Below are positions 9,258 through 17,432 of a DNA stretch of 64,000 nt, piece after piece. The stretch lies in contig NZ_CP015750.1 in the NCBI RefSeq assembly GCF_001742185.1, positions 2,480,001 to 2,544,000 of the forward strand. Reading direction: 5' to 3'. The notes under the pieces are model-generated. The model saw only the letters and a program-made list of their open reading frames with translations. It was not told the origin of the DNA and made no database searches. Within the stretch, counting starts at the first letter, position 1, and each line of letters starts with the position of its first letter. A program made the position numbers and the translations under genes. The stretch comes from Pectobacterium wasabiae CFBP 3304. Lineage in GTDB: Bacteria > Pseudomonadota > Gammaproteobacteria > Enterobacterales > Enterobacteriaceae.

Positions 9258-11254
9258 ATGAGCAATAGAGCGTTAGCGAATGCCATTAGGTTCCTGAGCA
9301 TTGATGCTATTCAGAAAGCCAATTCAGGCCATCCCGGAGCCCCTATGGGGATGGCAGATATCGCCGAGGTGATCTGGCGTCGCCATCTTTGCCACAACCC
9401 GAAGAATCCTCAATGGTCTAACCGCGATCGTTATGTCCAGTCCAACGGGCATGGTTCTATGCTGCTCTACGCTCTCCTGCACCTGACTGGCTATGACGTG
9501 TCAATGGATGATATCCGTGAGTTTCGTCAATTACATGCGCGCACCCCTGGGCATCCTGAATATGGGTATACACCCGGCGTCGAAACGACGACCGGCCCAT
9601 TGGGACAAGGGATCGCCAATGCGGTTGGAATGGCGATTGCAGAAAAGGCGCTAGCGGCTGAGTTTAACAAACCTGGTTTTGATATTGTCGATCACCATAC
9701 ATGGCTGTTTATGGGTGATGGTTGTTTGATGGAAGGTATCTCTCACGAGGCTTGCAGTCTGGCCGGGACATTACAGCTAGGAAAACTTATTGCCGTCTGG
9801 GACGATAATGGTATTTCCATTGACGGCCATGTTGATGGATGGTTCTCAGAAGATACCGCAGCACGTTTTCGGGCTTATGGTTGGCATGTCATCGATGGCA
9901 TTGATGGACATAACCCACAGGCGGTGGATGCTGCGGTACGGGAAGCTAAAGCCGTGACCGACAAACCCAGCCTTTTATGCTGTAAAACGGTGATTGGTTT
10001 CGGTTCACCCAATAAAGCTAACAGCCATGATTGCCATGGTTCAGCCCTTGGTGTGGATGAAGTGGCTCTGGTACGTAAAGAACTTAACTGGCCTTACAAA
10101 CCTTTTGAAATCCCTGATGATATCTACAAAGCATGGGATGCAACCGAACAAGGGGCCAGCAATGAGAAAAAATGGAATCAGAGATTTGCTGATTATCAGC
10201 AAGCATGGCCTGAGCTAGCCAGTGAGTTTAGCCGCCGCATGAGCGGTGAGCTGCCAGCGTGCTGGGCTGAAGATATTCATCAATATATTGAGGCGTTACA
10301 GGCTAACCCTGCAAGCTTGGCAACCCGTCAGGTCAGCCAGAAATGCTTGAATCATTTTTCTGATCTGCTTCCTGAACTCATGGGGGGTCAGCAGACCTTT
10401 CACCTTCTAATCTGACGCGCCATGTAAAATCTGTCGATTTCACCGCTGACTACCCACAAGGGAATTATATTTCCTATGGTGTCCGTGAATTCGGTATGTC
10501 AGCCATTATGAATGGGCTGGCATTACATGGCGGTTTTATTCCGTATGGTGGCACATTCCTGATGTTTATGGAGTATGCCCGCAATGCAGTACGCATGGCC
10601 GCGTTGATGAAGATCCGCTCTGTATTTGTGTACACACATGACACCATCGGGTTAGGAGAAGATGGCCCCACGCATCAACCAGTGGAACAATTAGCTTCTT
10701 TGCGATTGACGCCCAATATGGAAACCTGGCGTGGATGCGATCAGGTGGAAGTCGCCGTTTCCTGGCAGCAGGCTATAGAGCGTAAAGATGGGCCAACTGC
10801 CTTGATCCTCACGCGACAACCTCTGGAACAACAACCGCGAACGCCTACCCAGCTTGCAAATATTGCTCGCGGAGGCTATGTGCTGATTGACTGTGACGGG
10901 CAACCTGAAATATTACTGATATCCTCCGGTTCAGAGGTTGAGTTGGTTGTCGCAGCGGCGGTAGCGCTGCAAGGGGAAGGCCATCAAGTCCGTGTAGTTT
11001 CAATGCCTTGTACTGAACGTTTTGATAAGCAAGATGCACATTATAAGGAATCGGTGCTCCCGAGTGATGTCCGCAATCGTCTCGCGGTAGAGGCGAGTAT
11101 TGAAGGATTTTGGCAGCGTTATACCGGTCTGGACGGGAAGGTTATCGGCATGACGTCATTCGGCGAATCGGCCCCGGCAGCCATACTTTTCAGGCACTTT
11201 GGGTTCACGAAAGAAAACGTACTTGATGTGGCTCGAAGCATGCTGAAGTCATGA
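9258..11254 (+). pseudogene. Transketolase, broken by one-base loss in a G tract
   Basis: The first frame (9258-10415) carries the pyrophosphate-binding half: [17 protein letters not shown], then [13 protein letters not shown] and [10 protein letters not shown]. It ends abnormally after [11 protein letters not shown]. At 10380-10390 the sequence reads ATG followed by six G in total before TCAGC. Adding one G restores [14 protein letters not shown] and joins the second frame, which continues through [32 protein letters not shown] and LTRQPLEQQ to 11254. The repaired protein would be about 665 residues, like TktA (663). Transketolase moves two-carbon units between pentose phosphates. Leading a PTS operon, this copy is probably pathway-specific and not the housekeeping enzyme. 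The break may be a real mutation, slippage or a sequencing error. Confidence 0.85.
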
Positions 11255-11296
11255 GAATAAAATTGGACCGCTCGTTTTTAAATCAGGAAAAAGACT

Positions 11297-11758
11297 ATGT
11301 CACATCTGGCGAATTGGTTGAATAACGAAAGAATTCAGTATGTTGAGAACGTTGCTGGCTGGAAGGAAGCCGTCCAGATTGCCGGGCTTCCTCTGCTCAA
11401 TGAGGGGGCAATATCGCAGGAGTATATTGATACCATCATCCGGCAAAAAGAAGATATTGGGCCCTACTTTGTGATCGCTCCCCGGATTGCAATGCCCCAC
11501 GCGCGTCCAGAGCAAGGGGCAAAAGCACTGGGATTATCTATCGTAAAACTGGCTAACGCAGTGAAGTTTGATGCTGATGAGAATGATCCGGTAGACGCTA
11601 TTTTCATGTTCTCAGCACCAGACAGCAATAGCCATATTGAAATGATTTCCCAACTGGCTGAAGTGCTTTCTGATGAAAATACAATGGAAAGGTTCTTCAA
11701 TGCACGCAGTAAAGAAGAGCTTAATACGATTTTATTAGCCGATAATGCTGTCAGCTAA
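11297..11758 (+). CDS. PTS EIIA component, ascorbate/mannitol type (UlaC-like)
   Basis: The 153-residue EIIA protein has the active histidine in IAMPHARPEQGA (His68), in the form shared by UlaC and the mannitol/fructose EIIA family. It would receive phosphate from HPr and pass it to the EIIB encoded 36 bp downstream. It lies 42 bp after the transketolase gene. The C-terminal EVLSDENTMERFFNARSKEEL is typical of the family. The sugar is not determined; UlaC-like relatives serve L-ascorbate or uncharacterised pentitols. Confidence 0.88.
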   Translation: MSHLANWLNNERIQYVENVAGWKEAVQIAGLPLLNEGAISQEYIDTIIRQKEDIGPYFVIAPRIAMPHARPEQGAKALGLSIVKLANAVKFDADENDPVDAIFMFSAPDSNSHIEMISQLAEVLSDENTMERFFNARSKEELNTILLADNAVS

Positions 11759-11794
11759 TAATCCAATATTGATTAACGGTTCATGAGGTGTGAT

Positions 11795-12067
11795 ATGAAA
11801 ATTATGGCGGTTTGTGGTTCTGGCCTGGGAAGCAGCTTCATGATGGAAATGAACATCAAGAAAGTGCTGAAAAATATCAATGTTGTTGCTGACGTTGACC
11901 ATTCCGATCTCGGGTCTGTCACCCCCGATCTGGCGGATGTTTTTGTTATGGCTAAAGATATTGCCTACAGCGCCAACCTTCCTGCAGAGAAGGTCATTAT
12001 CATTAATAACATTATCGATCTGAAAGAAGTTGAACAAAAAATACGTGAGTATTTTGATAAAAACTAA
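11795..12067 (+). CDS. PTS EIIB component, lactose/ascorbate superfamily (UlaB-like)
   Basis: The 90-residue protein begins MKIMAVCGSGLGSSFMMEM, with the phosphoryl-accepting Cys7 in the CGSGLGSS loop of UlaB/SgaB-type EIIB. I use ATG 11795 because GAGGTG sits about 5 bp before it; an in-frame ATG at 11783 would place that ribosome-binding site inside the gene. It carries phosphate from the EIIA protein to sugar in the EIIC channel. It forms part of the transketolase-EIIA-EIIB-EIIC operon. Confidence 0.88.
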   Translation: MKIMAVCGSGLGSSFMMEMNIKKVLKNINVVADVDHSDLGSVTPDLADVFVMAKDIAYSANLPAEKVIIINNIIDLKEVEQKIREYFDKN

Positions 12068-12106
12068 TTCGTATACATAGATAAACACCTTACCGTAGAG
12101 GTTAAT

Positions 12107-13480
12107 ATGTTTACCCAAAACCTTTTGCAGTTTGTCGTCGACGTGTTGAAAGTGCCATCTATTTTGGTTGGACTGGTGGCATTATTCGGGCTTGTTGCGC
12201 AGAAAAAGCCTCTCCCTGATATTATTAAGGGGACAGTGAAAACAATCCTGGGCTTTTTGGTGCTGGCTGGTGGGGCGACGGTGCTGGTTGGCTCTCTGTC
12301 ACCTCTGGGTGATATTTTCAAACAAGCATTTGATGTTCAAGGGATCATCCCTAACAACGAAGCGATGGTTTCTATCGCTCTGGCTAAGTACGGCGCTCCG
12401 ACCACGCTAATTATGGCGTTCGGCATGGTCGCTAACATCATTGTCGCCAGATTTACCCGCCTGAAATATATTTATCTTTCAGGGCACGTCACCTTCTATA
12501 TGGCCTGCATGGTGGCGATTATTCTGTCGGTAGCCGGTTTTGAAGGTGCTCAGCTTATTTACACCGGGTCTCTGGCTTTGGGGATGCTGATGGCTGCGTT
12601 CCCTGCATTGGCACAGCCATATATGCGTAAAATCGTGGGCGGCGACCAGGTAGCTTTAGCGCATACAGGAACGATTGGCTATGTTTTATCCGGTTGGATA
12701 GGATCCGTAGTAGGCAAAGGATCCAAATCTACCGAAGAAATGAATATGCCAAAAAACCTGAGCTTTCTGCGTGATAGCACAATATCAATCTCTCTGACGA
12801 TGATGATTATTTATTTAATCCTGTCGATTTCTGCTGGGAAAGAGTATGTAGAAAGCCATTTCAGTCATGGCCAAAATTACCTGGTCTATTCGTTTATTCA
12901 GGCCATTACCTTTGCCGCAGGTGTGTTTATTATTCTCCAGGGCGTTCGCTTAATATTGGCTGAAATTGTCCCTGCTTTTACCGGTTTTTCTGAAAAACTG
13001 GTGCCTAACGCAAAACCTGCGCTGGATTGTCCTATCGTCTTCCCATATGCGCCAAATGCGGTTCTGGTTGGTTTTATTTCAAGCTTTATTGGTGGACTGG
13101 TAGGGTTGTTTATCCTCGGCCAACTTCATTGGGTATTGATTCTACCAGGTGTGGTTCCTCACTTTTTCTGTGGTGCTACGGCCGGTGTTTTTGGCAATGC
13201 CACCGGCGGTAGGCGTGGTGCCATCCTGGGAGCCTTTGCTCATGGTATCTTAATCACCTTCCTGCCTGTTGCTTTGCTGCCCGTACTCGGCGCGATTGGG
13301 TTAACAAATACCACCTTCTCCGATACTGACTTTGGCGTAGTGGGGATTGTTCTTGGAAATATGGCCCGCTTTATGGATAAAGGGACCATCACCATGGTTA
13401 TTACCGGTATTTTTGCGCTGATGGTTATCTATAATTTTACGGCGAAGAAGAAAGTACTCTCGGAAGATAATGCTGAATAA
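12107..13480 (+). CDS. PTS EIIC permease, UlaA/SgaT family
   Basis: This 457-residue integral membrane protein starts MFTQNLLQFVVDVLKVPSIL and has at least ten hydrophobic segments. It matches the ascorbate-type EIIC family, with ILGFLVLAGGATVLVGSL, a conserved YLSGHVTFYMA, and the re-entrant-region-like ATAGVFGNATGGRRGA. It would transport the operon's sugar across the inner membrane. UlaA itself is specific for L-ascorbate. Pairing with a transketolase and not with ulaDEF-like enzymes argues that the substrate here enters the pentose phosphate pathway by another route. Confidence 0.88.
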   Translation: MFTQNLLQFVVDVLKVPSILVGLVALFGLVAQKKPLPDIIKGTVKTILGFLVLAGGATVLVGSLSPLGDIFKQAFDVQGIIPNNEAMVSIALAKYGAPTTLIMAFGMVANIIVARFTRLKYIYLSGHVTFYMACMVAIILSVAGFEGAQLIYTGSLALGMLMAAFPALAQPYMRKIVGGDQVALAHTGTIGYVLSGWIGSVVGKGSKSTEEMNMPKNLSFLRDSTISISLTMMIIYLILSISAGKEYVESHFSHGQNYLVYSFIQAITFAAGVFIILQGVRLILAEIVPAFTGFSEKLVPNAKPALDCPIVFPYAPNAVLVGFISSFIGGLVGLFILGQLHWVLILPGVVPHFFCGATAGVFGNATGGRRGAILGAFAHGILITFLPVALLPVLGAIGLTNTTFSDTDFGVVGIVLGNMARFMDKGTITMVITGIFALMVIYNFTAKKKVLSEDNAE

Positions 13481-13494
13481 TCATGCCGTTAATT

Positions 13495-13523
13495 GCAACC
13501 AGAGAGGCATACTCTCTGGTTGC
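13495..13523 (+). terminator. Hairpin after the PTS operon
   Basis: A 12-bp perfect stem GCAACCAGAGAG/CTCTCTGGTTGC with a 5-nt loop lies 15 bp past the EIIC stop. It lacks a T tract and may be a 3' stabilising structure or part of a termination region with the hairpin at 13604. Confidence 0.6.
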
Positions 13524-13603
13524 GCCAACGTTGATAAAACGGAAACCGCACAAAGACGGTGAAAAACCATCGCCGCCTTATTGCCATTCTGAATTTAGAT
13601 AAC

Positions 13604-13635
13604 AAAAAAGCCACCATGCAAATGGTGGCTTTTTT
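13604..13635. terminator. Bidirectional intrinsic terminator at the island edge
   Basis: A 14-bp stem (six A, GCCACCAT / ATGGTGGC, six T) with a 4-nt loop can terminate on both strands. It is followed at 13658 by a copy of the tRNA-Ile2 3' end. It is probably the original terminator of that tRNA before the island was inserted, and also serves the PTS operon. Confidence 0.8.
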
Positions 13636-13657
13636 GTATGATTTTAAAGCTAAAATT

Positions 13658-13699
13658 TGGTGGCCCCTGCTGGACTTGAACCAGCGACCAAGCGATTAT
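13658..13699. repeat. att direct repeat, copy 1 (outer island boundary)
   Basis: These 42 bp are identical to the 3' part of tRNA-Ile2 (anticodon loop through CCA), as found at 17233-17274 and within the intact tRNA at 32660-32701. Downstream sequence diverges from the tRNA. This copy marks the far border of the foreign DNA. Confidence 0.85.
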
Positions 13700-14033
13700 A
13701 TGTAGTGGTCAATACCCACCTTACAAGTTTACAGCCGGCTTTAATCCGCTTTGGGGGCGCTATCTCTCAGCTTCCCTGTACCGGCACTGCGCTTGTTTAG
13801 GTGGTTCGCTCCAAGCTGGGCCATCTGCACGAACTTCCTGTTTAGCCCGACTATCACTCCTATTCAGGTAACTACTCTCTTGAATCCAACCCTGGCAGAC
13901 ACGTAAAAACGCCACTAGCGATAGCCTTTGGTTACAGGGTGGAAAGAAATTTTTTGCTGAAATCCTTGAAGTGTCGCCTCGATTACGGCTAAGCTCCCTG
14001 TGTTTATCTTTCATGGAAGTAAGGTTAATAGCG
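13700..14033. other. Gene-free island DNA inside att copy 1
   Basis: No convincing gene is visible between the att copy and the small membrane-protein gene. A minus-strand open frame at 13760-14014 has no recognisable motif. It is probably truncated DNA left by earlier rearrangement. Confidence 0.4.
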
Positions 14034-14615
14034 GTGAAAATGATTTTATTTATAATTGGCTTGTTCGTCGGTGGGGGTGGGGTATTCTTGTACCTGTGGG
14101 TTAAGCCAGTTACTAATGACCCATATTCCTTTTTATCGCCAAAAATAGCAGAAGGTCATCCCATAAATGTACCAATAAAATTGTATAAAAAAGGTGGTTC
14201 TATTAATTTTATTTTTTGGAGAACTCCATTACCAGAACCTAAGTTATTATATTTATTCCCCATATCTCCTCCATCATCCCATATAGTCTTAAACATAGAT
14301 AAAGACCCAAATAAAAATATAAATTTTTATCCATCTCAAATATTTAATGGTGATGGTCCAATAAAAAAAATAGGGGATACGCCCATATTTAAAGTTAGGT
14401 TATATAAAATAAATAATGATATGACCGAACGTTTAATCTTAGATAAAACCCATAAAAACAATAGCGTTCGTAGCTCTGATGCATTTTCTATAGCCTCCAT
14501 CCCATCAGAATACGGTCAATATAGATTAGAGATAACGGTTCTTGGTGATTGGCCAGAACTAGAAATAGATGGATTGAATTACTTCGTAACAATAGAAACC
14601 TATGTTAATAAATAA
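14034..14615 (+). CDS. Membrane-anchored hypothetical protein, candidate immunity partner
   Basis: The protein begins (GTG 14034, with AAGG 8 bp upstream; ATG 14013 and ATG 14040 are alternatives) with VKMILFIIGLFVGGGGVFLY, a single N-terminal membrane anchor. A soluble, beta-rich domain follows, with LYKKGGSINFIFW, FKVRLYKIN and GQYRLEITVL. The layout is reminiscent of DUF5625-type proteins, but I did not confirm this. Base composition is much more AT-rich than the chromosome. It ends 20 bp before a candidate cysteine-hydrolase gene, as in effector/immunity pairs. The domain would face the periplasm. Confidence 0.6.
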   Translation: MKMILFIIGLFVGGGGVFLYLWVKPVTNDPYSFLSPKIAEGHPINVPIKLYKKGGSINFIFWRTPLPEPKLLYLFPISPPSSHIVLNIDKDPNKNINFYPSQIFNGDGPIKKIGDTPIFKVRLYKINNDMTERLILDKTHKNNSVRSSDAFSIASIPSEYGQYRLEITVLGDWPELEIDGLNYFVTIETYVNK

Positions 14616-14635
14616 TATAAACAAAGATGTGAAAA

Positions 14636-15505
14636 ATGAAATCTGAAAATAAAACAGAAGAATTACTTGAATACATCGCAAATCGCAGCGCTCAAACAGT
14701 AGAAACAAAAGTAAAAGACATACAGCATTTCGCCTATCCCGATCAAGAAGCGAACTGGAATGTAGGTCAGGCTTGTGCTACCTGCCCACCACCTCACGCA
14801 CGGAAAGAGTATGTTGATGATTTGATTGATGCTGTAGAGTCTCGATATACGGTGACAATTTATACAGCATACCCAGGAACACCACTAAATAACGAATATG
14901 GCGCACCTCATTTTGATAAGGATGGAAATCTAGCTGTATCAGGAGCAGGTCATATGTGGTTGCAGATAATAAAAATAAACAAAGATGGAACTAAAACAAA
15001 TAATGATTCTTATGGATTTGCACCTATCGAAACAGGGGCTATTGGAAATGGTATAGTAACAAAAACTGATACTATTCATTACGAAAGCCCGCATTACAGC
15101 CGAACTATCGAAATAACTAAGCAGCAATATGATAAAATCTATGAATTTGGTGAAGTTGCCTTTTCTAAATCAGATAAGTATTTTGATCTTTATTATAATG
15201 GCCTAACAAACAGTTGCATTGATTTCACTTGGAAAGCATTACGTCATGCTGGAATAACTCCAACTAAAGCATGGAATGACCTAAGCAGCTATAACAAAGA
15301 ACAGAAAAAAGCCGGTAAGTTTGATGGTGATTTAAAAGTAATAAATAATATCCCACATATAAAATCGATTCCTACTCCCTTTCCTAATAGCGAATTAAAT
15401 ACCCAAAAATACAATAAAATACCACCTAGAACACGTAAACAATGGGTTCTATCTAAAAATGAAAACAAACCACACGATGATAATATTGAGTTAGCAAGTA
15501 GATAA
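14636..15505 (+). CDS. Candidate cysteine hydrolase (permuted NlpC/P60-like), possible effector
   Basis: The 289-residue protein has no signal peptide. Two spots look catalytic: His106 in VSGAGHMWLQI and Cys194 in TNSCIDFTWKALRHAG. A histidine followed about 90 residues later by NxC-x-x-F is the order seen in circularly permuted NlpC/P60 (LRAT/YiiX-like) hydrolases. DSYGFAPI lies between them. This is inference from motif pattern. Cys47 and Cys50 (QACATCPP) form a further CxxC. With the membrane-anchored partner 20 bp upstream, it resembles a type VI-style toxin/immunity module carried in the island. AT-rich codon use marks it as acquired. The true activity is unknown. Confidence 0.6.
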   Translation: MKSENKTEELLEYIANRSAQTVETKVKDIQHFAYPDQEANWNVGQACATCPPPHARKEYVDDLIDAVESRYTVTIYTAYPGTPLNNEYGAPHFDKDGNLAVSGAGHMWLQIIKINKDGTKTNNDSYGFAPIETGAIGNGIVTKTDTIHYESPHYSRTIEITKQQYDKIYEFGEVAFSKSDKYFDLYYNGLTNSCIDFTWKALRHAGITPTKAWNDLSSYNKEQKKAGKFDGDLKVINNIPHIKSIPTPFPNSELNTQKYNKIPPRTRKQWVLSKNENKPHDDNIELASR

Positions 15506-15771
15506 CCATTGATACACCTAAGACCCATTATGTTAAACGGGCGAGTTTGCCACTTAAAACCGCCCGTTAGACACCATCAGAACGCCTCAGCATGATTTTA
15601 AGCACCGAACATGCCCCATACACCCAAATCTATCCTGAAAGTTTATAACGGTTTCTGTGGCGTTTGAGGGCGTCTTCAACATCCCGTTTTTTCGTCTGGT
15701 TTTCATCGGTTTTATCCATTAAAAACCGATACTAAACTCACGATCCCGTTTTAGTTGTAAGTAGACCGCTT

Positions 15772-16654
15772 TTAGTTCCGCGCATTTTTTGAGATTTCCG
15801 ATTTTTCAGCCATCAGTCTATATTCTTCCGGCGTCAGGTTATTCAGCGATTCATGAGGCCGCTCACTGTTGTATTCATTCAGCCAGCGCTCCGTTATTTC
15901 CCGTGCTTCATTCAGGGTTCTGAACAGATAAAATCCAGTACCTCTGTCCGGTACGTTCGGTTAAACCGTTCAATAAATGCGTTTTGCGTCGGTTTGCCTG
16001 GCTTGATAAATTCCAGCATCACACCATGCTCTTCGGCCCATTGTGCCAGAGCCAGTGATATCAGTTCCGGTCCGTTATCCATCCGCATCTTCACTGGATA
16101 TCCATGGTTTGCCACTATCCTGTCCAGCACCCGGACGACATGTTGTGCTGGGATATTCAGGCCAATTTCGATAGCCAGAGCTTCACGGTTAAAATCATCG
16201 ACGACATTGAAAGTCCGAAAACGTCGACCACATGTCAGGCGTCGTGCATAAAATCAATCGACCAGCTTTGGTTGAGTGCTTCCGGCGTTGCCAGAGGAAC
16301 CGGATTGCGCACCGGCAGGCGTTGTTTACCCTTACGACGAAAATTCAGTTTTAACAGACAGTAAATTCGGTGTACACGCTTGTGGTTCCAGACGTGTCCC
16401 TGCCTGCGCAGCACCTGAAATAGCTTCTTAAAGCCGTAACGGGGATAGCGTTCAGCCACCTCCGCCAGAGCCTGGATCACCGGTTCATCACGGCGGGTAT
16501 CCGGCTGATAAAAATACACCGTCCTGCTCAGCGACAATGTCCTGCATGCCTGGCGTATGCTCATCGCAAACTGCGCGGTCAGGTAACTGACGAGTTCACG
16601 CTTTATCGCTGGTTTTAAAGTTTTTTTTCGATGATATCTTTCATAGCACGACAC
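15772..16654 (-). pseudogene. IS3-family transposase OrfB (DDE integrase), two frameshifts
   Basis: Read across frames the protein follows the IS3 OrfB pattern: a helix-turn-helix region with RQACRTLSLSRTVYFY, the first catalytic Asp in SWSIDFMHDA, the second in MRMDNGPELIS and the Glu region in NAFIERFNRTYR, ending in RPHESLNNLTPEEY. The frame is lost twice. After FMHDA one base is missing (adding a C gives HDALTCGRRF). At VLDF one T is missing from a T run (adding it gives DFYLFRTLNEA). The element can therefore not make an intact transposase as written, unless these are sequencing errors. Confidence 0.85.
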
Positions 16655-16881
16655 TCGAGACCCAGCTCGGCAAACATCTGTTTGAGACGACGATTTTCGT
16701 CCTCCAGATCTTTCATCTTTTTGATATCAGAGGCTTCCATACCGCCAAACTTCGCTTTCCAGTTGTAGTACGAGGCCTCGGATATCTCCGCTTCGCGACA
16801 GACATCCTTGACGGTACGTCCAGCTTCGACAGACTTCAAAACGGCAATGATCTGGTGTTCAGTGAATCGGGCTTTATACAT
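16615..16881 (-). CDS. IS3-family transposase OrfA
   Basis: The 88-residue OrfA starts at ATG 16881 behind GAGGAG and reads MYKARFTEHQIIAVLKSV, then a helix-turn-helix (KDVCREAEISEASYYNWK) and a leucine-zipper-like region (DLEDENRRLKQMFAEL). It ends in a run of eight A, where IS3 elements use programmed -1 frameshifting to make the OrfAB transposase. The frame is intact. Confidence 0.9.
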   Translation of the reverse strand: MYKARFTEHQIIAVLKSVEAGRTVKDVCREAEISEASYYNWKAKFGGMEASDIKKMKDLEDENRRLKQMFAELGLECRAMKDIIEKKL

Positions 16882-16960
16882 GACGATCTCCTCAGGGAAC
16901 ATACTCAGTATGTCGGAAGATCTCCAAAAGTGAATGGTTCGGTTGACCGGGATACTTACA

Positions 16961-17027
16961 CTCGTATCCATGCCCCACATTTAGGGCATTCGGGGCGTTT
17001 TTTATGTCGTTCCATACAGTGTTCCAT
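16961..17027 (-). pseudogene. Zinc-ribbon phage protein, 5' fragment cut by the IS
   Basis: The minus strand reads MEHCMERHKKRPECPKCGAW and then runs into the end of the IS. CPKCGAW after RPE is typical of small phage zinc-ribbon proteins, whose second CxxC would follow. Only about 22 codons remain, so the IS or a deletion removed the rest. Confidence 0.5.
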
Positions 17028-17186
17028 CGTGTAACTGAATATTTAAACAGTATAACGGAAAGGATCATTAGGACGATGAATAAAATTGGAAAGCGTGATT
17101 TATAATTATATGAAAAATATTAACTTTTTATCTATTTAGTTCATTGTGAATTGAATAACGTGAACTAAAATCCTATAGGTATCCTA

Positions 17187-17278
17187 GAAAAAACAAAGGA
17201 GTTACGCTATTAACGTAACTCCTTGATATATCTGGTGGCCCCTGCTGGACTTGAACCAGCGACCAAGCGATTATGAGT
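17187..17278. repeat. attL: 92-bp repeat with tRNA-Ile2 3' end plus terminator
   Basis: This block matches 32614-32705 with two differences. It holds the tRNA-Ile2 3' portion (17233-17278) and the adjoining hairpin (AAGGAGTTACG/CGTAACTCCTT, then TTTGTTTTTT on the minus strand), a working tRNA terminator. It marks the integrase-side end of the larger element. Confidence 0.88.
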
Positions 17279-17387
17279 TTTGAGTCACTTAAATCACTGT
17301 TTTTACTTGATATAGAAAAATCAGTAATTTATCGCTTACTCATCCCCTCCAATATGCCCTAATATTACCCATAATTACCTATGTGAA

Positions 17388-17420
17388 ATATCCCCGGCAT
17401 ATCCCCGGCATATCCCCGGG
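17388..17420 (+). repeat. Three tandem 11-bp repeats, candidate integrase arm sites
   Basis: Three head-to-tail copies of ATATCCCCGGC (third ends GGG) lie 12 bp before the integrase start and 110 bp inside attL. Two more copies lie at 32595-32616, just inside attR. Paired arrays near both ends suit arm-type integrase or excisionase binding sites. Confidence 0.7.
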
Positions 17421-17432
17421 GTTGGGGAGTAG

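Larger units (their letters stand above)
15756..16960 (-). mobile_element. IS3-family insertion sequence, IS407-like, decayed
   Basis: Ends were inferred from imperfect inverted repeats: TGTAAGTAGACCGCT at 15756 and TGTAAGTATCCCGGT read inward from 16960. This gives 1205 bp, normal for this group. It contains orfA and a frame-broken orfB on the minus strand. Flanking tetranucleotides (TAGT before, CTCG after) do not match, so no target-site duplication is seen. Confidence 0.8.

Noticed and set aside
13760..14014. Minus-strand open frame in island DNA
   Set aside because: It has no ribosome-binding site or recognisable motif and overlaps the promoter region of the next gene.
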